Assembly: GCF_000733125.1 (NCBI RefSeq)
Contig: NZ_JPHU01000001.1
Coordinates: 186,001-250,000 of the forward strand
Reading direction: 5' to 3'
Origin: Parvularcula oceani
GTDB taxonomy: Bacteria > Pseudomonadota > Alphaproteobacteria > Caulobacterales > Parvularculaceae
Length of the DNA: 64,000 nucleotides
Both the position numbers and the translations under genes were made by a program. This document shows positions 26,725 through 36,427 of the stretch, piece after piece (position 1 is the stretch's first letter; every line of letters begins with the position of its first letter). The notes below the pieces were generated by a model, which saw nothing but the letters and a program-made list of their open reading frames with translations, ran no database searches and was not told the origin of the DNA.

Positions 26725-27360
26725 ATGGACGTCATTCTGCTCGAACGCGTCGAGAAGCTCGGCGGCATCGGCGACACCGTCGCCGTGAAGGACGGCTTCG
26801 CGCGCAACTTCCTCCTGCCGCGCAAGAAGGCGCTGCGGGCGACCGAAGCCAACCAGCAGGTCTTCGAGGCCCAGCGCGCCCAGATCGAGGAGCGCAACGC
26901 CCAGGCCCGCGAAAAGGCGGAGAACCTCTCCACCTCCATCGCGGACAAGACCTTCGTGCTGATCCGCTCCGCATCGGATATGGGCCAGCTCTACGGTTCG
27001 GTCTCCGCGCGCGACATCGCCGAAGTGGCCAGCACCAAGAAGCTCAAGCTGCAACGCAGCCAGGTGGTGCTGAACCAGCCGCTGAAAGAGCTCGGCATCT
27101 TCCCCGTCCAGGTCCGCCTGCACCCCGAAGTCCTCGTGGACATCAAGGTGAACATCGCCCGGACCCAGGAAGAAGCCGAACGCCAGGAGCGCGGCGAGAA
27201 CGTTCTCGCGCCCGAGCGCGAGGAGGTCGAACAGGTCGCCGGCACCGGCGACTTCGACGAATACGGCTCGCGCGGCGACGAACCCCGCACCGAAGGCGGC
27301 GCCCAGACCGGCGAAGAGGGCAATGTGCCCCCTGCCGAGGACGCCGACGCGGCGGTCTGA
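26725..27360 (+). CDS. rplI: 50S ribosomal protein L9 with long acidic tail
   Basis: The N-terminal domain (MDVILLERVEKLGGIGD, VKDGFARNFLLPRKKA) and the C-terminal rRNA-binding domain are both present. The 211-residue product is well above the usual length of about 150. The extra 60 or so residues form a disordered, acidic Glu/Gly/Ala tail that ends EDADAAV. It is the last gene before a strong terminator. Confidence 0.95.
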   Translation: MDVILLERVEKLGGIGDTVAVKDGFARNFLLPRKKALRATEANQQVFEAQRAQIEERNAQAREKAENLSTSIADKTFVLIRSASDMGQLYGSVSARDIAEVASTKKLKLQRSQVVLNQPLKELGIFPVQVRLHPEVLVDIKVNIARTQEEAERQERGENVLAPEREEVEQVAGTGDFDEYGSRGDEPRTEGGAQTGEEGNVPPAEDADAAV

Positions 27361-27388
27361 ACGGCTCGCCGGAGCGCGCAAGAAGAAA

Positions 27389-27415
27389 GGCCGCCTCTTC
27401 CGAGGCGGCCTTTTT
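27389..27415 (+). terminator. Rho-independent terminator of the rpsF operon
   Basis: A perfect 9-bp GC-rich stem, GGCCGCCTC and GAGGCGGCC, surrounds a TTCC loop and is followed by TTTTT. It lies 28 bases after the rplI stop. Confidence 0.9.
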
Positions 27416-27466
27416 CGTATCCGTTGGGAGGCCAGAGACGAACGGGCCTCCCTTTCCTCGCAGGCG

Positions 27467-29659
27467 TCAGAACTGCGCCTCGATGCCGACCCGGAGCTCG
27501 CGCGGCTTGCCCGGCCTGCGCCCGGCGGGACGCAGGCTGGCCGTATAGGTCTCATCGAAGAGGTTGTCGGCGAAGGCCCGCAGGCTGAGCGTCTCGTTGA
27601 TCGCGTAGCGCGCGGCCAGATCGACGAGCACGCGCTCCTCGATCAGCTGATCGCACGGAATGGGTCCCTGCCCCGCCGTCGAACGGGCGTCGTCGACATA
27701 GTTGATCGAGGTGTAGGCCGAAAACGGACCGCGCTCGATCCCCGCAACCAACGTCGCCTGATGTTCCGGCACGTAAGGCAGCCGGTCGCCTGCCTCGACA
27801 TCGCCCCACGGATCGAAATCCGACGAGAAGCCGTTCTGGAACTCCGCAACGGTCCATGAATAGCTGAGGGTGACGGGGAAGACCGTCCCGTCGGCTGCGA
27901 AGCTGCGCGAGGCGACTGCTTCGACGCCGTAGCTGTCGACTTCGCCCGCATTGAACTGGTCGCCGAAATCGCATTCCGAGCTGCCCGACGAGGCGGTGCA
28001 GCGGCCGAGCAGGTTCTCGTAATCGTTGAAATAGCCGGTGATCTGGAACAGGGTTCCCCGGTCGTCATAGACGAGGCCGATCTCCGAATTCACCGATTTC
28101 TCGGCCTTGCCCTCGCGCGCGCCGGCGCTTGGAACGCCGAAGCCTTCATAACTCCCCGCAAAGAGGGTCAGCGTGTCGCTGGCTTCGAAGTCGGCCCGGA
28201 TCGCCGGAAGGAAGACGTCATAGTCGTTCTCGCGGATGCTGTCCGGGGCAAGCGCGCGGTCCGGGGTGTCCCAGCGGCGCTGGCGCGTCTCGACGCTTTC
28301 GAACCGCGCGCCGAGTACCAGTCCGAAGCGGTCCCATTCGATCCTGTCCTGCGCGAACAGGGCGAGCGCCTCGGCCTCGGTCAGGCGGTTCGCCTGCGTT
28401 CCGTCGGCATTGTCCGTGGTCAGGACGAGATTTCCGCCTTCAAATGCGTAACCGTCCTGATCCTGGAAGCGGTCGACGCCATCTTGGTGATCGCGGACGC
28501 TGAGAACCAGATCATGGCGCAGCGCGCCGGTCGCGAGATCCGAGGTCAGCGCGATCTGCACGCCTTCGGCATAATATTCGCGGTTGTTGTCGCGGATCTG
28601 GACCGCGTCCGCCGGGCTGTCGGCGCCTCTGAGGACGGCGAGCTCGCTGCCGCAGAGTTCGGGCGTCGCCAGGATTTCCGAAATCCCGTCGCAATCGCCC
28701 GTTCCGCTGAGGCCGCCCGCGCCCAGAAAATCTTCCGTCTCGATTTCCTGAAGCTTGTACCAGCTGCGCGCGAACTCGGTGCGGTAGGCGAGCCCCGTCA
28801 CGCGGACATTGTCCGTCAGCGGAACCTCGCCCGAAATCTGATAGGTCTCGTGCTCGCCGTGGAACCGGTCGATGGCACTGGCCGCATAGCGGCGATAGGG
28901 ATCGGCGGCGTAGTCCGCCTCGGTGAGGCCCAGATAGGTCTCGTCGGAGACCTGATCGGAGGTCTGCATCTTCACCATGAGATGCGCCTCGCCCGTATAG
29001 AGCGCGCCCTTGAAGACGTAGTCCTCGATCTCGAACCCCGTATCGGCGCCGGACGGAAGATCCTTGAACCCGTCCGAGCTGTCTCGCACGGCTTCGATCA
29101 TCACCGCGCCTTCGAGGTCTTCGCCGAGAGAGACACGGGTGCCGGCCCATCCATGGTCGATCATCCTGCCATATGAGCCGAAGGACGCCGCGAGATAGGC
29201 TTGCGGACCTTCGGGCAGCGGGGTCGAGAAGAGGTGCAGCGCACCGCCCGTCGTCTGAGGACCGTATTGGATCGCGGCGGGGCCCTTCGCCACCTCGACG
29301 GCCGCGATACGGGCCGTGGTCGGAAAGTAATAGGCGGCCGGCGCGGCATAAGGCGCTGGCGCAATCGGCACGCCGTCCTCCATCAGGGCGATCTTGGCGG
29401 AGCGCTCAGAGCCCGATCCGCGAATGCCGATATTGGGCCGCAGGCCGAAGCCCTCCTCCTCGCCGAGCTGGAGACCCGGCACCGCACGCAGGGTACGAAG
29501 CACGTCGGCGCTGTCGAAGAGGTCGAGGTCGTCGGACGTCAGGATCGTCGCGGGGGCAGCGCCCGCTCTGGCCGTGCCGACGACGACGATCTCGTCGAGG
29601 CCGTTGAAGGTGTCCTGAATCGCAGCGTCGGAAGCCGCTGCGGCGGCGAGTTCGATCAT
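27467..29659 (-). CDS. TonB-dependent outer-membrane receptor, no clear signal peptide
   Basis: This 730-residue protein has a TonB box (DEIVVVG, about 26-32), a plug domain (LRTLRAVPGLQLGEEEGF and GLRPNIGIRGSGSERSAKIALMEDGVPI) and a 22-strand barrel ending LRVGIEAQF. The layout resembles FecA-type iron-chelate receptors. The ATG at 29659 has AGGA 9 bases upstream. The start MIELAAAAASDAAIQD is too short for a normal signal peptide. A separate ATG at 29694 encodes only MRRFRK before a stop, which looks like the charged start of a lost signal peptide. A small frameshift or an unusual start is possible. Confidence 0.88.
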   Translation of the reverse strand: MIELAAAAASDAAIQDTFNGLDEIVVVGTARAGAAPATILTSDDLDLFDSADVLRTLRAVPGLQLGEEEGFGLRPNIGIRGSGSERSAKIALMEDGVPIAPAPYAAPAAYYFPTTARIAAVEVAKGPAAIQYGPQTTGGALHLFSTPLPEGPQAYLAASFGSYGRMIDHGWAGTRVSLGEDLEGAVMIEAVRDSSDGFKDLPSGADTGFEIEDYVFKGALYTGEAHLMVKMQTSDQVSDETYLGLTEADYAADPYRRYAASAIDRFHGEHETYQISGEVPLTDNVRVTGLAYRTEFARSWYKLQEIETEDFLGAGGLSGTGDCDGISEILATPELCGSELAVLRGADSPADAVQIRDNNREYYAEGVQIALTSDLATGALRHDLVLSVRDHQDGVDRFQDQDGYAFEGGNLVLTTDNADGTQANRLTEAEALALFAQDRIEWDRFGLVLGARFESVETRQRRWDTPDRALAPDSIRENDYDVFLPAIRADFEASDTLTLFAGSYEGFGVPSAGAREGKAEKSVNSEIGLVYDDRGTLFQITGYFNDYENLLGRCTASSGSSECDFGDQFNAGEVDSYGVEAVASRSFAADGTVFPVTLSYSWTVAEFQNGFSSDFDPWGDVEAGDRLPYVPEHQATLVAGIERGPFSAYTSINYVDDARSTAGQGPIPCDQLIEERVLVDLAARYAINETLSLRAFADNLFDETYTASLRPAGRRPGKPRELRVGIEAQF

Positions 29660-29705
29660 CGGAAAATGTCCTGCTATTTGCGAAAGCGTCGCATATGCAC
29701 TGCGA

Positions 29706-29720
29706 CTGATAATGACATGC
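29706..29720. promoter_or_regulatory. Possible Fur-like box upstream of the TonB receptor
   Basis: CTGATAATGACATGC contains GATAATGA-like hexamers typical of Fur sites, 47-61 bases upstream of the receptor start. Iron control would fit a FecA-like receptor. Similarity is partial. Confidence 0.3.
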
Positions 29721-29815
29721 AGGAAAGGCTGTCAACAGCCCGTCCGCGTTGAAACTGGCGGCGGCATCTGCTTTGCCCTACCGGACCGACGAAAGACCGC
29801 GAGGACACCACTTCC

Positions 29816-30028
29816 ATGGCCCAAGACCCCGAACGCATCACCATTCTCGCCCGCGAATTCACCGCCGCCGCGCTCGAATTCCACCGCGGCAAGATGGCCC
29901 AGAAAGGCTATGTCATGGAGGGGTCGATCACGCCGCGCACCTTCCAGATGATCGAAGGCCACGAAGCGCCCTCCGATCTCTTCGACGGCGAGCCGCTCTT
30001 CGCCGTGACCTTCCGGAAGAAGGACTGA
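29816..30028 (+). CDS. Small conserved-looking hypothetical protein
   Basis: This 70-residue soluble protein begins MAQDPERITILAREF and ends TFRKKD. I do not recognise its family. It lies 12 bases before amn on the same strand and is read away from the TonB receptor. Balanced composition and close spacing support real coding, probably in an operon with amn. Confidence 0.65.
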   Translation: MAQDPERITILAREFTAAALEFHRGKMAQKGYVMEGSITPRTFQMIEGHEAPSDLFDGEPLFAVTFRKKD

Positions 30029-30040
30029 GGCGGCGCTCGC

Positions 30041-31525
30041 GTGACTGACTGGAAGACGGTCGAGACCCCGCAACAGGCCGTCTCGGAACTCACCGAACGC
30101 TACGAGGCGAGCGCGAACAGGCTTCGCGCCGCCTTCGAGCGATTCGTGCGCGACGGCACGCCGCCCGAGGCCGGCCCCTACGACTTCGCCTATCCGACGC
30201 TGAGGCTCGACTATCGACCCGAGACCGTCGTGCCGCCGCTGTCTTCGGCCTTCGGCAAGTTCGAGGCGCCGGGGCTTTACGAGACCGATGTCGCGCGGCC
30301 GGCTCTCTTCGCCGACTACCTGACCGAGCAGCTCTCGCTGCTCATGGACCGCTACGACGTGAAGGCGATGGTCGGCTCGTCCGGCTCGAACATCCCCTAC
30401 CCTTACGTGCTCGAAAGCGCGGCGGGAGTGGATGCCGAGGCGGTGCCGCCCTCCGAGCTGGCACGGGTCTTCCCGGTGCCGGACCTCGCCAATATCGATG
30501 ACGGCATCGCGAACGGCGAATGGGCGACGGCCGCCATGGCCACCGGCCACGGGCCCGAACCCAAGCCCCTCGCCCTCTTCGACGCGCTGCGCACCGATTA
30601 CTCGCTGCAACGCCTCAAGCATTACACCGGAACCGATCCCGAAGACTTCCAGCAGTTCATTCTTTTCACGAACTACCACCGCTACATGGACGAGTTCGTG
30701 GAATTGGCGGTCGACAAGCTGCGCTCGGAGCCGGGCGACGGTCCCGATTACAAGGAACTCGTCGCGCCGGGCGGGGTCCGGGTCGATGCGGATACGGCGG
30801 GCGCGGTCAGCCTCGTCCAGCAGAGCCCCTGGCGCCGTCACCAGATGCCGGCCTACCATCTCACCGCGCCGGGCGGACAGGGCATCACGCTCGTCAATAT
30901 CGGCGTTGGCCCTTCCAATGCGAAGACGATCACGGATCACCTGGCCGTCCTGCGCCCGCAATGCTGGATCATGATCGGCCATTGCGGCGGCCTGCGGCAT
31001 TCGCAGCGCCTCGGGGACTATGTGCTCGCGCATGCCTATCTGCGCCGCGACCACGTGCTCGACCACGACCTGCCGCCGGACATTCCCGTGCCGCCCATCG
31101 CGGAGATCCAGCTCGCCCTGACCGCGGCGGCGGGCACGGTGACGGGCGATGCGGGCAAGACGCTCAAGCATCGGCTGCGCACGGGCACGGTCGTCACCCA
31201 TGACGACCGGAACTGGGAGCTGCGCTTCGAGCACGAGGCCCGGACCCTCGGCCATGCCCGCGCCATCGCCATCGACATGGAGAGCGCGACGGTCGCGGCG
31301 AATGGCTACCGCTTCCGCGTGCCCTACGGCACGCTGCTCTGCGTTTCCGACAAGCCGCTGCATGGCGAGATCAAGCTGCCGGGCGCCGCCAACAGCTTCT
31401 ATGAGCGCGCCATCGGCGAGCACATGAAGATCGGCATCGAGGCGCTCGAGACCCTGCGCAGGGACGGCGCCGTGGCGCTGCACTCGCGCAAGCTGCGCAG
31501 CTTCGACGAGCCGCCCTTCCGCTGA
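30041..31525 (+). CDS. amn: AMP nucleosidase
   Basis: This 494-residue enzyme hydrolyses AMP to adenine and ribose-5-phosphate in purine salvage. The N-terminal Amn-specific region is followed by a nucleoside-phosphorylase-like domain with GVGPSNAKTITDHLAVLRP, IGHCGGLRHSQRLGDYVLA and the ribose-site IDMESATVAANGYRF. GTG is the start. The length matches the family. Confidence 0.93.
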   Translation: MTDWKTVETPQQAVSELTERYEASANRLRAAFERFVRDGTPPEAGPYDFAYPTLRLDYRPETVVPPLSSAFGKFEAPGLYETDVARPALFADYLTEQLSLLMDRYDVKAMVGSSGSNIPYPYVLESAAGVDAEAVPPSELARVFPVPDLANIDDGIANGEWATAAMATGHGPEPKPLALFDALRTDYSLQRLKHYTGTDPEDFQQFILFTNYHRYMDEFVELAVDKLRSEPGDGPDYKELVAPGGVRVDADTAGAVSLVQQSPWRRHQMPAYHLTAPGGQGITLVNIGVGPSNAKTITDHLAVLRPQCWIMIGHCGGLRHSQRLGDYVLAHAYLRRDHVLDHDLPPDIPVPPIAEIQLALTAAAGTVTGDAGKTLKHRLRTGTVVTHDDRNWELRFEHEARTLGHARAIAIDMESATVAANGYRFRVPYGTLLCVSDKPLHGEIKLPGAANSFYERAIGEHMKIGIEALETLRRDGAVALHSRKLRSFDEPPFR

Positions 31526-31542
31526 CCATGATCGAGGTTCTT

Positions 31543-32664
31543 ATGGCCGATATTCAGGACGTGCCGCTTTCCGGCCGCTGCGACAAGGACTTCGACGGCC
31601 TGCGCCGCGTCTTCGAAGGCAGCATCGCCACGGGAGAGAATCTCGGCGGCTCTGTCGCCGTCCTGATCGATGGCGAGCCGGTCGTGGACCTGCGCGGCGG
31701 CTGGCGGGACCGCAAGAAGTCGGCCGAATGGGAAGAGGACACGATTGCCTGCGTCTATTCCTCGGGCAAGGCCGTTCTCTCCGCACTCGTCATGCGGGAA
31801 GTGTCGGAGGGACGGCTCGATTATGACCGCCCCGTCGCGGAGATCTGGCCCGCCTTCGGCGAGCGCGGCAAGGAAAGGGTGACCCTTGCCCAGGCCCTCT
31901 CTCACCAGGCCGGCGTGCCCGGCTTCGCCGAGGAGAAGGACCCCGCGATCTGGCTCGATTGGGAGGCGACCTGCGCCGCCATCGCGAGTGAGGAGCCCAT
32001 GTGGGAGCCCGGCACGGCGAGCGGCTATCACCCCCAGACCTTCGGCTATATCGCAGGCGAGGTGCTGCGCCGGTCGAGCGGGAAGACCTATGGCGACCAT
32101 CTGCGCGATCTCGGCCTCAACGTGCATTGCGGGCTGAGCGCTGATCAGGTGGCGCGCACGGCGCAGATGGTCAAGCCGCCGAAAGCGCCCGATCTCGGCG
32201 AGATCACGCCTCCGAAGAAGGCCGCTTTCCTCGCGCCTTGGAGCGCGCCCTCCGGCGTCGCGCGAGAGGCATGGGCCGCCGCCGAAATCCCCGCCTCCAA
32301 CACGCATGCCAATGCCCGCGGCCTCGCCGAGGTGATGCAGGCCTATGCGACGGGAGAGATCTCCGGGAAAGCCTTCGCCGGCACGAGTGCGCGCGAAGCC
32401 GCCTGGGAAGAGCGCATCCATGGCGACGATCTCGTCCTGCCCTATCGCATCTCCTGGGGGGCGGGCGTGATGCGCGAGACGCTCGGCGCCTTCGGCGGCG
32501 CGCCGACCGCCATCGGCCATTACGGCTTCGGCGGCTCCTGCGTCATGGCGGACCCGGCGCGGGAGCTTTCCTTCGCCTTCGTGCCGGCGACCATGTCGCC
32601 CGTGCTCGTCGGCGATCCGCGGGCGAAGGCCTTGCTTGCCGAACTTTATAGGGCGGTGGATTGA
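31543..32664 (+). CDS. Serine hydrolase of the beta-lactamase/EstB family
   Basis: This protein of about 373 residues has the catalytic SxxK as SSGK in CVYSSGKAVLSALV (about 72-75) and the Tyr motif in GYHPQTFGYIAGEV. It has no signal peptide, so it is likely a cytoplasmic esterase-type hydrolase. The ATG at 31543 is preferred because GAGGT precedes it; another ATG lies at 31528. The gap after amn is 17 bases. Confidence 0.85.
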   Translation: MADIQDVPLSGRCDKDFDGLRRVFEGSIATGENLGGSVAVLIDGEPVVDLRGGWRDRKKSAEWEEDTIACVYSSGKAVLSALVMREVSEGRLDYDRPVAEIWPAFGERGKERVTLAQALSHQAGVPGFAEEKDPAIWLDWEATCAAIASEEPMWEPGTASGYHPQTFGYIAGEVLRRSSGKTYGDHLRDLGLNVHCGLSADQVARTAQMVKPPKAPDLGEITPPKKAAFLAPWSAPSGVAREAWAAAEIPASNTHANARGLAEVMQAYATGEISGKAFAGTSAREAAWEERIHGDDLVLPYRISWGAGVMRETLGAFGGAPTAIGHYGFGGSCVMADPARELSFAFVPATMSPVLVGDPRAKALLAELYRAVD

Positions 32665-32766
32665 GCGTTTGCGCTTCAACGCGCTTCTCCTGCCCCTAAA
32701 TGGTAACGAAGCGTTAGCCTTAACGAGGGCAGCTAGCGTTCCGCGACAATGAGGGCAGCCGAAGCC

Positions 32767-33966
32767 ATGCGAACCCGTCTTCTCGCCGCCGCCATGGCGC
32801 TGACCGCCACGCCGCTCGCCGCGCAGGAAGCCGAGCCCGATTTCGGCACCTTCCGCGAGCAGTTCCGCATCGACGCGGTCGCTGCCGGCATCTCGCCGAA
32901 CCTCTATGACGAGCAGATGGCCACGGTGAAGCCGCTGCCCGTCATCCTCAAGCGCAACGACAACCAGCCCGAATTCGTCCGCCCGCTCTGGGACTATGTC
33001 GACGGCGCCCTTTCCGAGGCCCGGATCAGGGGCGGCCTGGAAGGCTATGCCTCCGAGGCGGACCTCCTCAACACGATCGAGGCCGAGTATGGCGTCGATG
33101 CCGAGACGCTGGTCGCGATCTGGGGCATGGAGAGTTCCTTCGGGCGGATCATGGGAGACGAGGACGTCCTCTCCGCCCTCTCCACCCTCGCCTATCAGGG
33201 GCGCCGCCAGTCCTTCGGCCGCACCCAGCTCATCGCCGCTCTCCGCATCCTGCAGAACGGCGATGCGCGCCGCGAGCAGCTACAGGGGTCCTGGGCCGGC
33301 GCGATGGGCCAGACACAGTTCATCCCCACCACCTATCTCGCCCATGCCGTCGACCATGACGGCGACGGGAAAAAGGACCTGTGGTCCGATCGTGGCGACG
33401 TCTTCGCCTCGACGGCCAACTATCTCTCCCGCTCGGGCTACCGGGCCGACCTGCCCTGGGGCTTCGAGGTCGTCCTGCCCGAGGGCTTCGATTTCGCGCA
33501 GGCCGACCGCTCCGTCGGGCGCAGCGTCGCCCATTGGCAGAGCGCCGGGGTGACCCGTCCCGGCGGCGCCCTTTCGGACAGGATCGACCTCAACGAGACG
33601 GTCTCGATCATCCTGCCCGCGGGCGCGAACGGTCCGGCCTTCCTCGTCACCGACAATTTCCGCGCCATCCTGCGCTACAACAACGCGACCGCCTATGCGC
33701 TCGCCGTCGGCTTCCTGTCCGATGCGGTGGCGGGGCGCAGCCAGCCGCTGGCCAATGACTGGCCGCGCGACGACCGCCCCCTCACCCTGGCCGAGCGCAA
33801 GGCCCTGCAAGAGACGCTGTCCGGCCTCGGCTACGAGCCCGGCCCCGTGGACGGCATCATCGGCGCGGGCACGCGCAAGGCGCTGCGATCCTGGCAACGC
33901 GACAACGGCCTGCCGGCCGACGGCTATGCGTCCGCCCTCATCCTCTCCCGACTGATGGGGGCGTGA
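32767..33966 (+). CDS. Lytic murein transglycosylase B-like with peptidoglycan-binding domain
   Basis: This protein of about 399 residues has a signal peptide (MRTRLLAAAMALTATPLAA). An MltB-type catalytic domain follows, with IWGMESSFGRIMG around the catalytic Glu and WAGAMGQTQFIPTTY. A C-terminal peptidoglycan-binding repeat has LSGLGYEPGPVDGIIGAGTRKALRSWQ. It cleaves murein glycan strands with formation of 1,6-anhydro ends. The stop overlaps the mnmC start by GTGA. Confidence 0.92.
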   Translation: MRTRLLAAAMALTATPLAAQEAEPDFGTFREQFRIDAVAAGISPNLYDEQMATVKPLPVILKRNDNQPEFVRPLWDYVDGALSEARIRGGLEGYASEADLLNTIEAEYGVDAETLVAIWGMESSFGRIMGDEDVLSALSTLAYQGRRQSFGRTQLIAALRILQNGDARREQLQGSWAGAMGQTQFIPTTYLAHAVDHDGDGKKDLWSDRGDVFASTANYLSRSGYRADLPWGFEVVLPEGFDFAQADRSVGRSVAHWQSAGVTRPGGALSDRIDLNETVSIILPAGANGPAFLVTDNFRAILRYNNATAYALAVGFLSDAVAGRSQPLANDWPRDDRPLTLAERKALQETLSGLGYEPGPVDGIIGAGTRKALRSWQRDNGLPADGYASALILSRLMGA

Positions 33967-35849
33967 GCGGGAAGCTTCCCGATCCCGATCTGCGCCGGGA
34001 CGGCCCTGTCCTCCGCTCCGGCCGCTTCTCCGACGTCTACTATTCGCAGGAGGACGGACTGGCGGAGAGCCGGCACGTCTTCCTGGACGGCAACGAACTC
34101 GAGAACCGTTTCGCCGCGCTTGAGGCCGGAGAGGTCTTCGCCATAGGCGAACTCGGCTTCGGCACCGGCCTCAACATCGCGGCCGCCATCTCCGCCTTTT
34201 CCCGAAGAGGCCATGACCGCGGCCATCTTCATATCTGGTCGGCAGAAGGCTTCCCCCTTCCCCCGGACGCCTTCGTCCGCGCCGCGAGGGAGGCCGCCAG
34301 CCGCTGGTCCGACGCCGCGCAGGCGCTGGACGCTCTGGCGGCGCATTATCCCGAGCCGCGCCCCGGACAGGCGACTGTCCGCCTCGGGCGGGACGTCACG
34401 CTGACGCTGGCTTTCGGCGAGGTCGAAGAGGTCCTCATGCAGGCGAGGCTCCGGGCGGATGCCTGGTTCCTCGACGGCTTTTCGCCCGCCACCAATCCGC
34501 AGATGTGGTCCGAGACCGTTCTGCGCCTCGTCGCCGCCCGATCACGGCGCGGCGCGACCGCAGCGACCTTCACCGTCGCCGGCGCCGTGCGGCGGGGGCT
34601 TCAGGCCGCGGGCTTCGACATCCGCAAGACGCCCGGCTTCGGCCGGAAGCGCGAGATGCTGCGTGCGGAGCTGGCGGGCACGCCGCCCTCCATTCCATCC
34701 GTGCCGGGCCATCTGCGGGACGATGAGGTCGCGCCCTCACGGGCGGATGCTCCCGTCGCGATCCTCGGCGCCGGCATTGCCGGGGCCAGCCTCGCCTGGC
34801 ACTTGCGGCGGCTCGGCAGGCAGGTGATCGTCTTCGACCCGCAGGGGCAGGCGGCGGGCGCGTCGGGCAACCCTGCGGGACTGGTCTCGCCGCGCCTCGA
34901 TCTGGGCGATACGCCGGTCGCCCGCCTCTATCGCGACGCCTTCCTCTATGCCTCCGCCTTCTACGAAGACGCCGCACCGGACGCTCTCGCCGCAAGAGGC
35001 GCCACCGTGCTCATGGCCGAAGAGCGGGCCCGCCGCCTCGTCGAGGGCGGCTTGTGGCCGTCGCGGGCGCTGCGGGTGGAGGCGGAGGGCCTCTTCGTCG
35101 GGGCGAGCGCCGTGCTGCGTCCGGCCGTCGCCGTCGACGCTCTTCTCGGCGACGTTCCGGTCAGGACCGAGGTCCCGCAGATCGCCGCGGCCGGCGCGGG
35201 TCCGGCACTCCGCACCCGGCAGGGCTCGCTCTCCTGCTCCGCCATCGTGGTTGCGGCCGGACCTGCCATGGCCTCGCTGCTCGATCTCGGCGCCCCGGCG
35301 CTGACAGCGTCGCGGGGGCAGATCGACCTCTTCGCAAACCCGGTCCCCGAGAGGATCCTCTCCGGCGAAGGGTATGCCGCCCCGGCGCCGGAGACCGGCA
35401 CCGTGGTCGGCGCGACCTATGACGATGTCCCGGCCGACGCGACCCCGATCGCCGATGAGGCCAGCACCGCCGCCAATGCGGCGAGGGCCCGCCAGCTCCT
35501 CGGCGAAGAGCCCTCCGGCTGGATCGCGGCCCGCGCGGCCCTTCGGGCGGTGACGCCGGACCGCCACCCTCTGATGGGCCCCGTGCCCGATGTGGAGGCC
35601 TATCGGCAGCGCTATGCCGGCCTGTCACAGGGCCGCAGAGTGGATGCCGCGCCGCCCTACAGGCCGGCCCTTTTCGTGCTCGGCGGCCTCGGCTCGCGGG
35701 GCCTGTCGACGGCGCCGCTCCTGTCCGCGGCATTGGCCAGCCTGATCTGCGGCACCCCCTCCCCCATGGAAGTCGCGGGCGCGGCTGCTATTTCCCCGGC
35801 CCGCTTCCTTGCCCGTGGCATCAAGCGTCGCATACAGTCGCCGTCTTGA
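33963..35849 (+). CDS. mnmC: Bifunctional tRNA 5-methylaminomethyl-2-thiouridine synthase MnmC
   Basis: This 628-residue fusion has an N-terminal SAM-dependent methyltransferase (IGELGFGTGLNIAAAI, and WFLDGFSPATNPQMW) and a C-terminal FAD oxidase (VAILGAGIAGASLAWHLRR). The oxidase removes the carboxymethyl group and the transferase then methylates, completing mnm5s2U at wobble position 34. The GTG start overlaps the lytic transglycosylase stop. Confidence 0.92.
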   Translation: MSGKLPDPDLRRDGPVLRSGRFSDVYYSQEDGLAESRHVFLDGNELENRFAALEAGEVFAIGELGFGTGLNIAAAISAFSRRGHDRGHLHIWSAEGFPLPPDAFVRAAREAASRWSDAAQALDALAAHYPEPRPGQATVRLGRDVTLTLAFGEVEEVLMQARLRADAWFLDGFSPATNPQMWSETVLRLVAARSRRGATAATFTVAGAVRRGLQAAGFDIRKTPGFGRKREMLRAELAGTPPSIPSVPGHLRDDEVAPSRADAPVAILGAGIAGASLAWHLRRLGRQVIVFDPQGQAAGASGNPAGLVSPRLDLGDTPVARLYRDAFLYASAFYEDAAPDALAARGATVLMAEERARRLVEGGLWPSRALRVEAEGLFVGASAVLRPAVAVDALLGDVPVRTEVPQIAAAGAGPALRTRQGSLSCSAIVVAAGPAMASLLDLGAPALTASRGQIDLFANPVPERILSGEGYAAPAPETGTVVGATYDDVPADATPIADEASTAANAARARQLLGEEPSGWIAARAALRAVTPDRHPLMGPVPDVEAYRQRYAGLSQGRRVDAAPPYRPALFVLGGLGSRGLSTAPLLSAALASLICGTPSPMEVAGAAAISPARFLARGIKRRIQSPS

Positions 35850-35992
35850 GGCGCGGTTCTTGCGAATCTCGCGGAAGGGGCGTGGCAGGCAGACCCGGGC
35901 AGCAGCATCTACCGTTCCTGCGGGAAGCGAGAGGCGGCAGGCGTCCATAGCGAAAGGGTTGTGAGCCTCTTGCGAGGCTCAGGGGGGGGAGA

Positions 35993-36427
35993 ATGGATGA
36001 GGCTGCGGCAGCGAAGCGGGCTGCAGGCGTCGCGCAGATGCTTTTCCAGATCGGAAGACGCGTTCTCGAAAAGCGCAATGCCGACGACCTTCATGCAGTG
36101 CAGTGGTCGGCCCTGCGCTATTTCGCGCGGACCGGACGGCGGACCGCGAATGTGAATGGCCTGTCCCAGTTTCTCGGGAATACGACGGGGTCGTCGTCCA
36201 GGACGATCAAATCCCTTGTCGAGCGCGGCCTGCTGGAAGGCACGCCTTCGCGGACGGATGCGCGCTCGACGGTCATCAAGCTGACGCAGGCCGGCCGGCG
36301 GGCGCTCAGGAAGGACCCGCTGAACGATATCGCGATGGTGCTGGAGGGAATGGAGCCGGGCGACCTCGATCAGCTGGGCCAGCTTCTCGACAAGGTCGAT
36401 GAAGCGATGCGAAACGCGCGGCGGTGA
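35993..36427 (+). CDS. MarR-family regulator
   Basis: This 144-residue winged-helix protein shows QWSALRYFARTG, the recognition region NTTGSSSRTIKSLVERGLLEG and the wing RTDARSTVIKLTQAGRRAL. A strong purine-rich ribosome site precedes the ATG. It overlaps the histidine kinase gene by GTGA, so it probably belongs to the same regulatory unit. Confidence 0.87.
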   Translation: MDEAAAAKRAAGVAQMLFQIGRRVLEKRNADDLHAVQWSALRYFARTGRRTANVNGLSQFLGNTTGSSSRTIKSLVERGLLEGTPSRTDARSTVIKLTQAGRRALRKDPLNDIAMVLEGMEPGDLDQLGQLLDKVDEAMRNARR

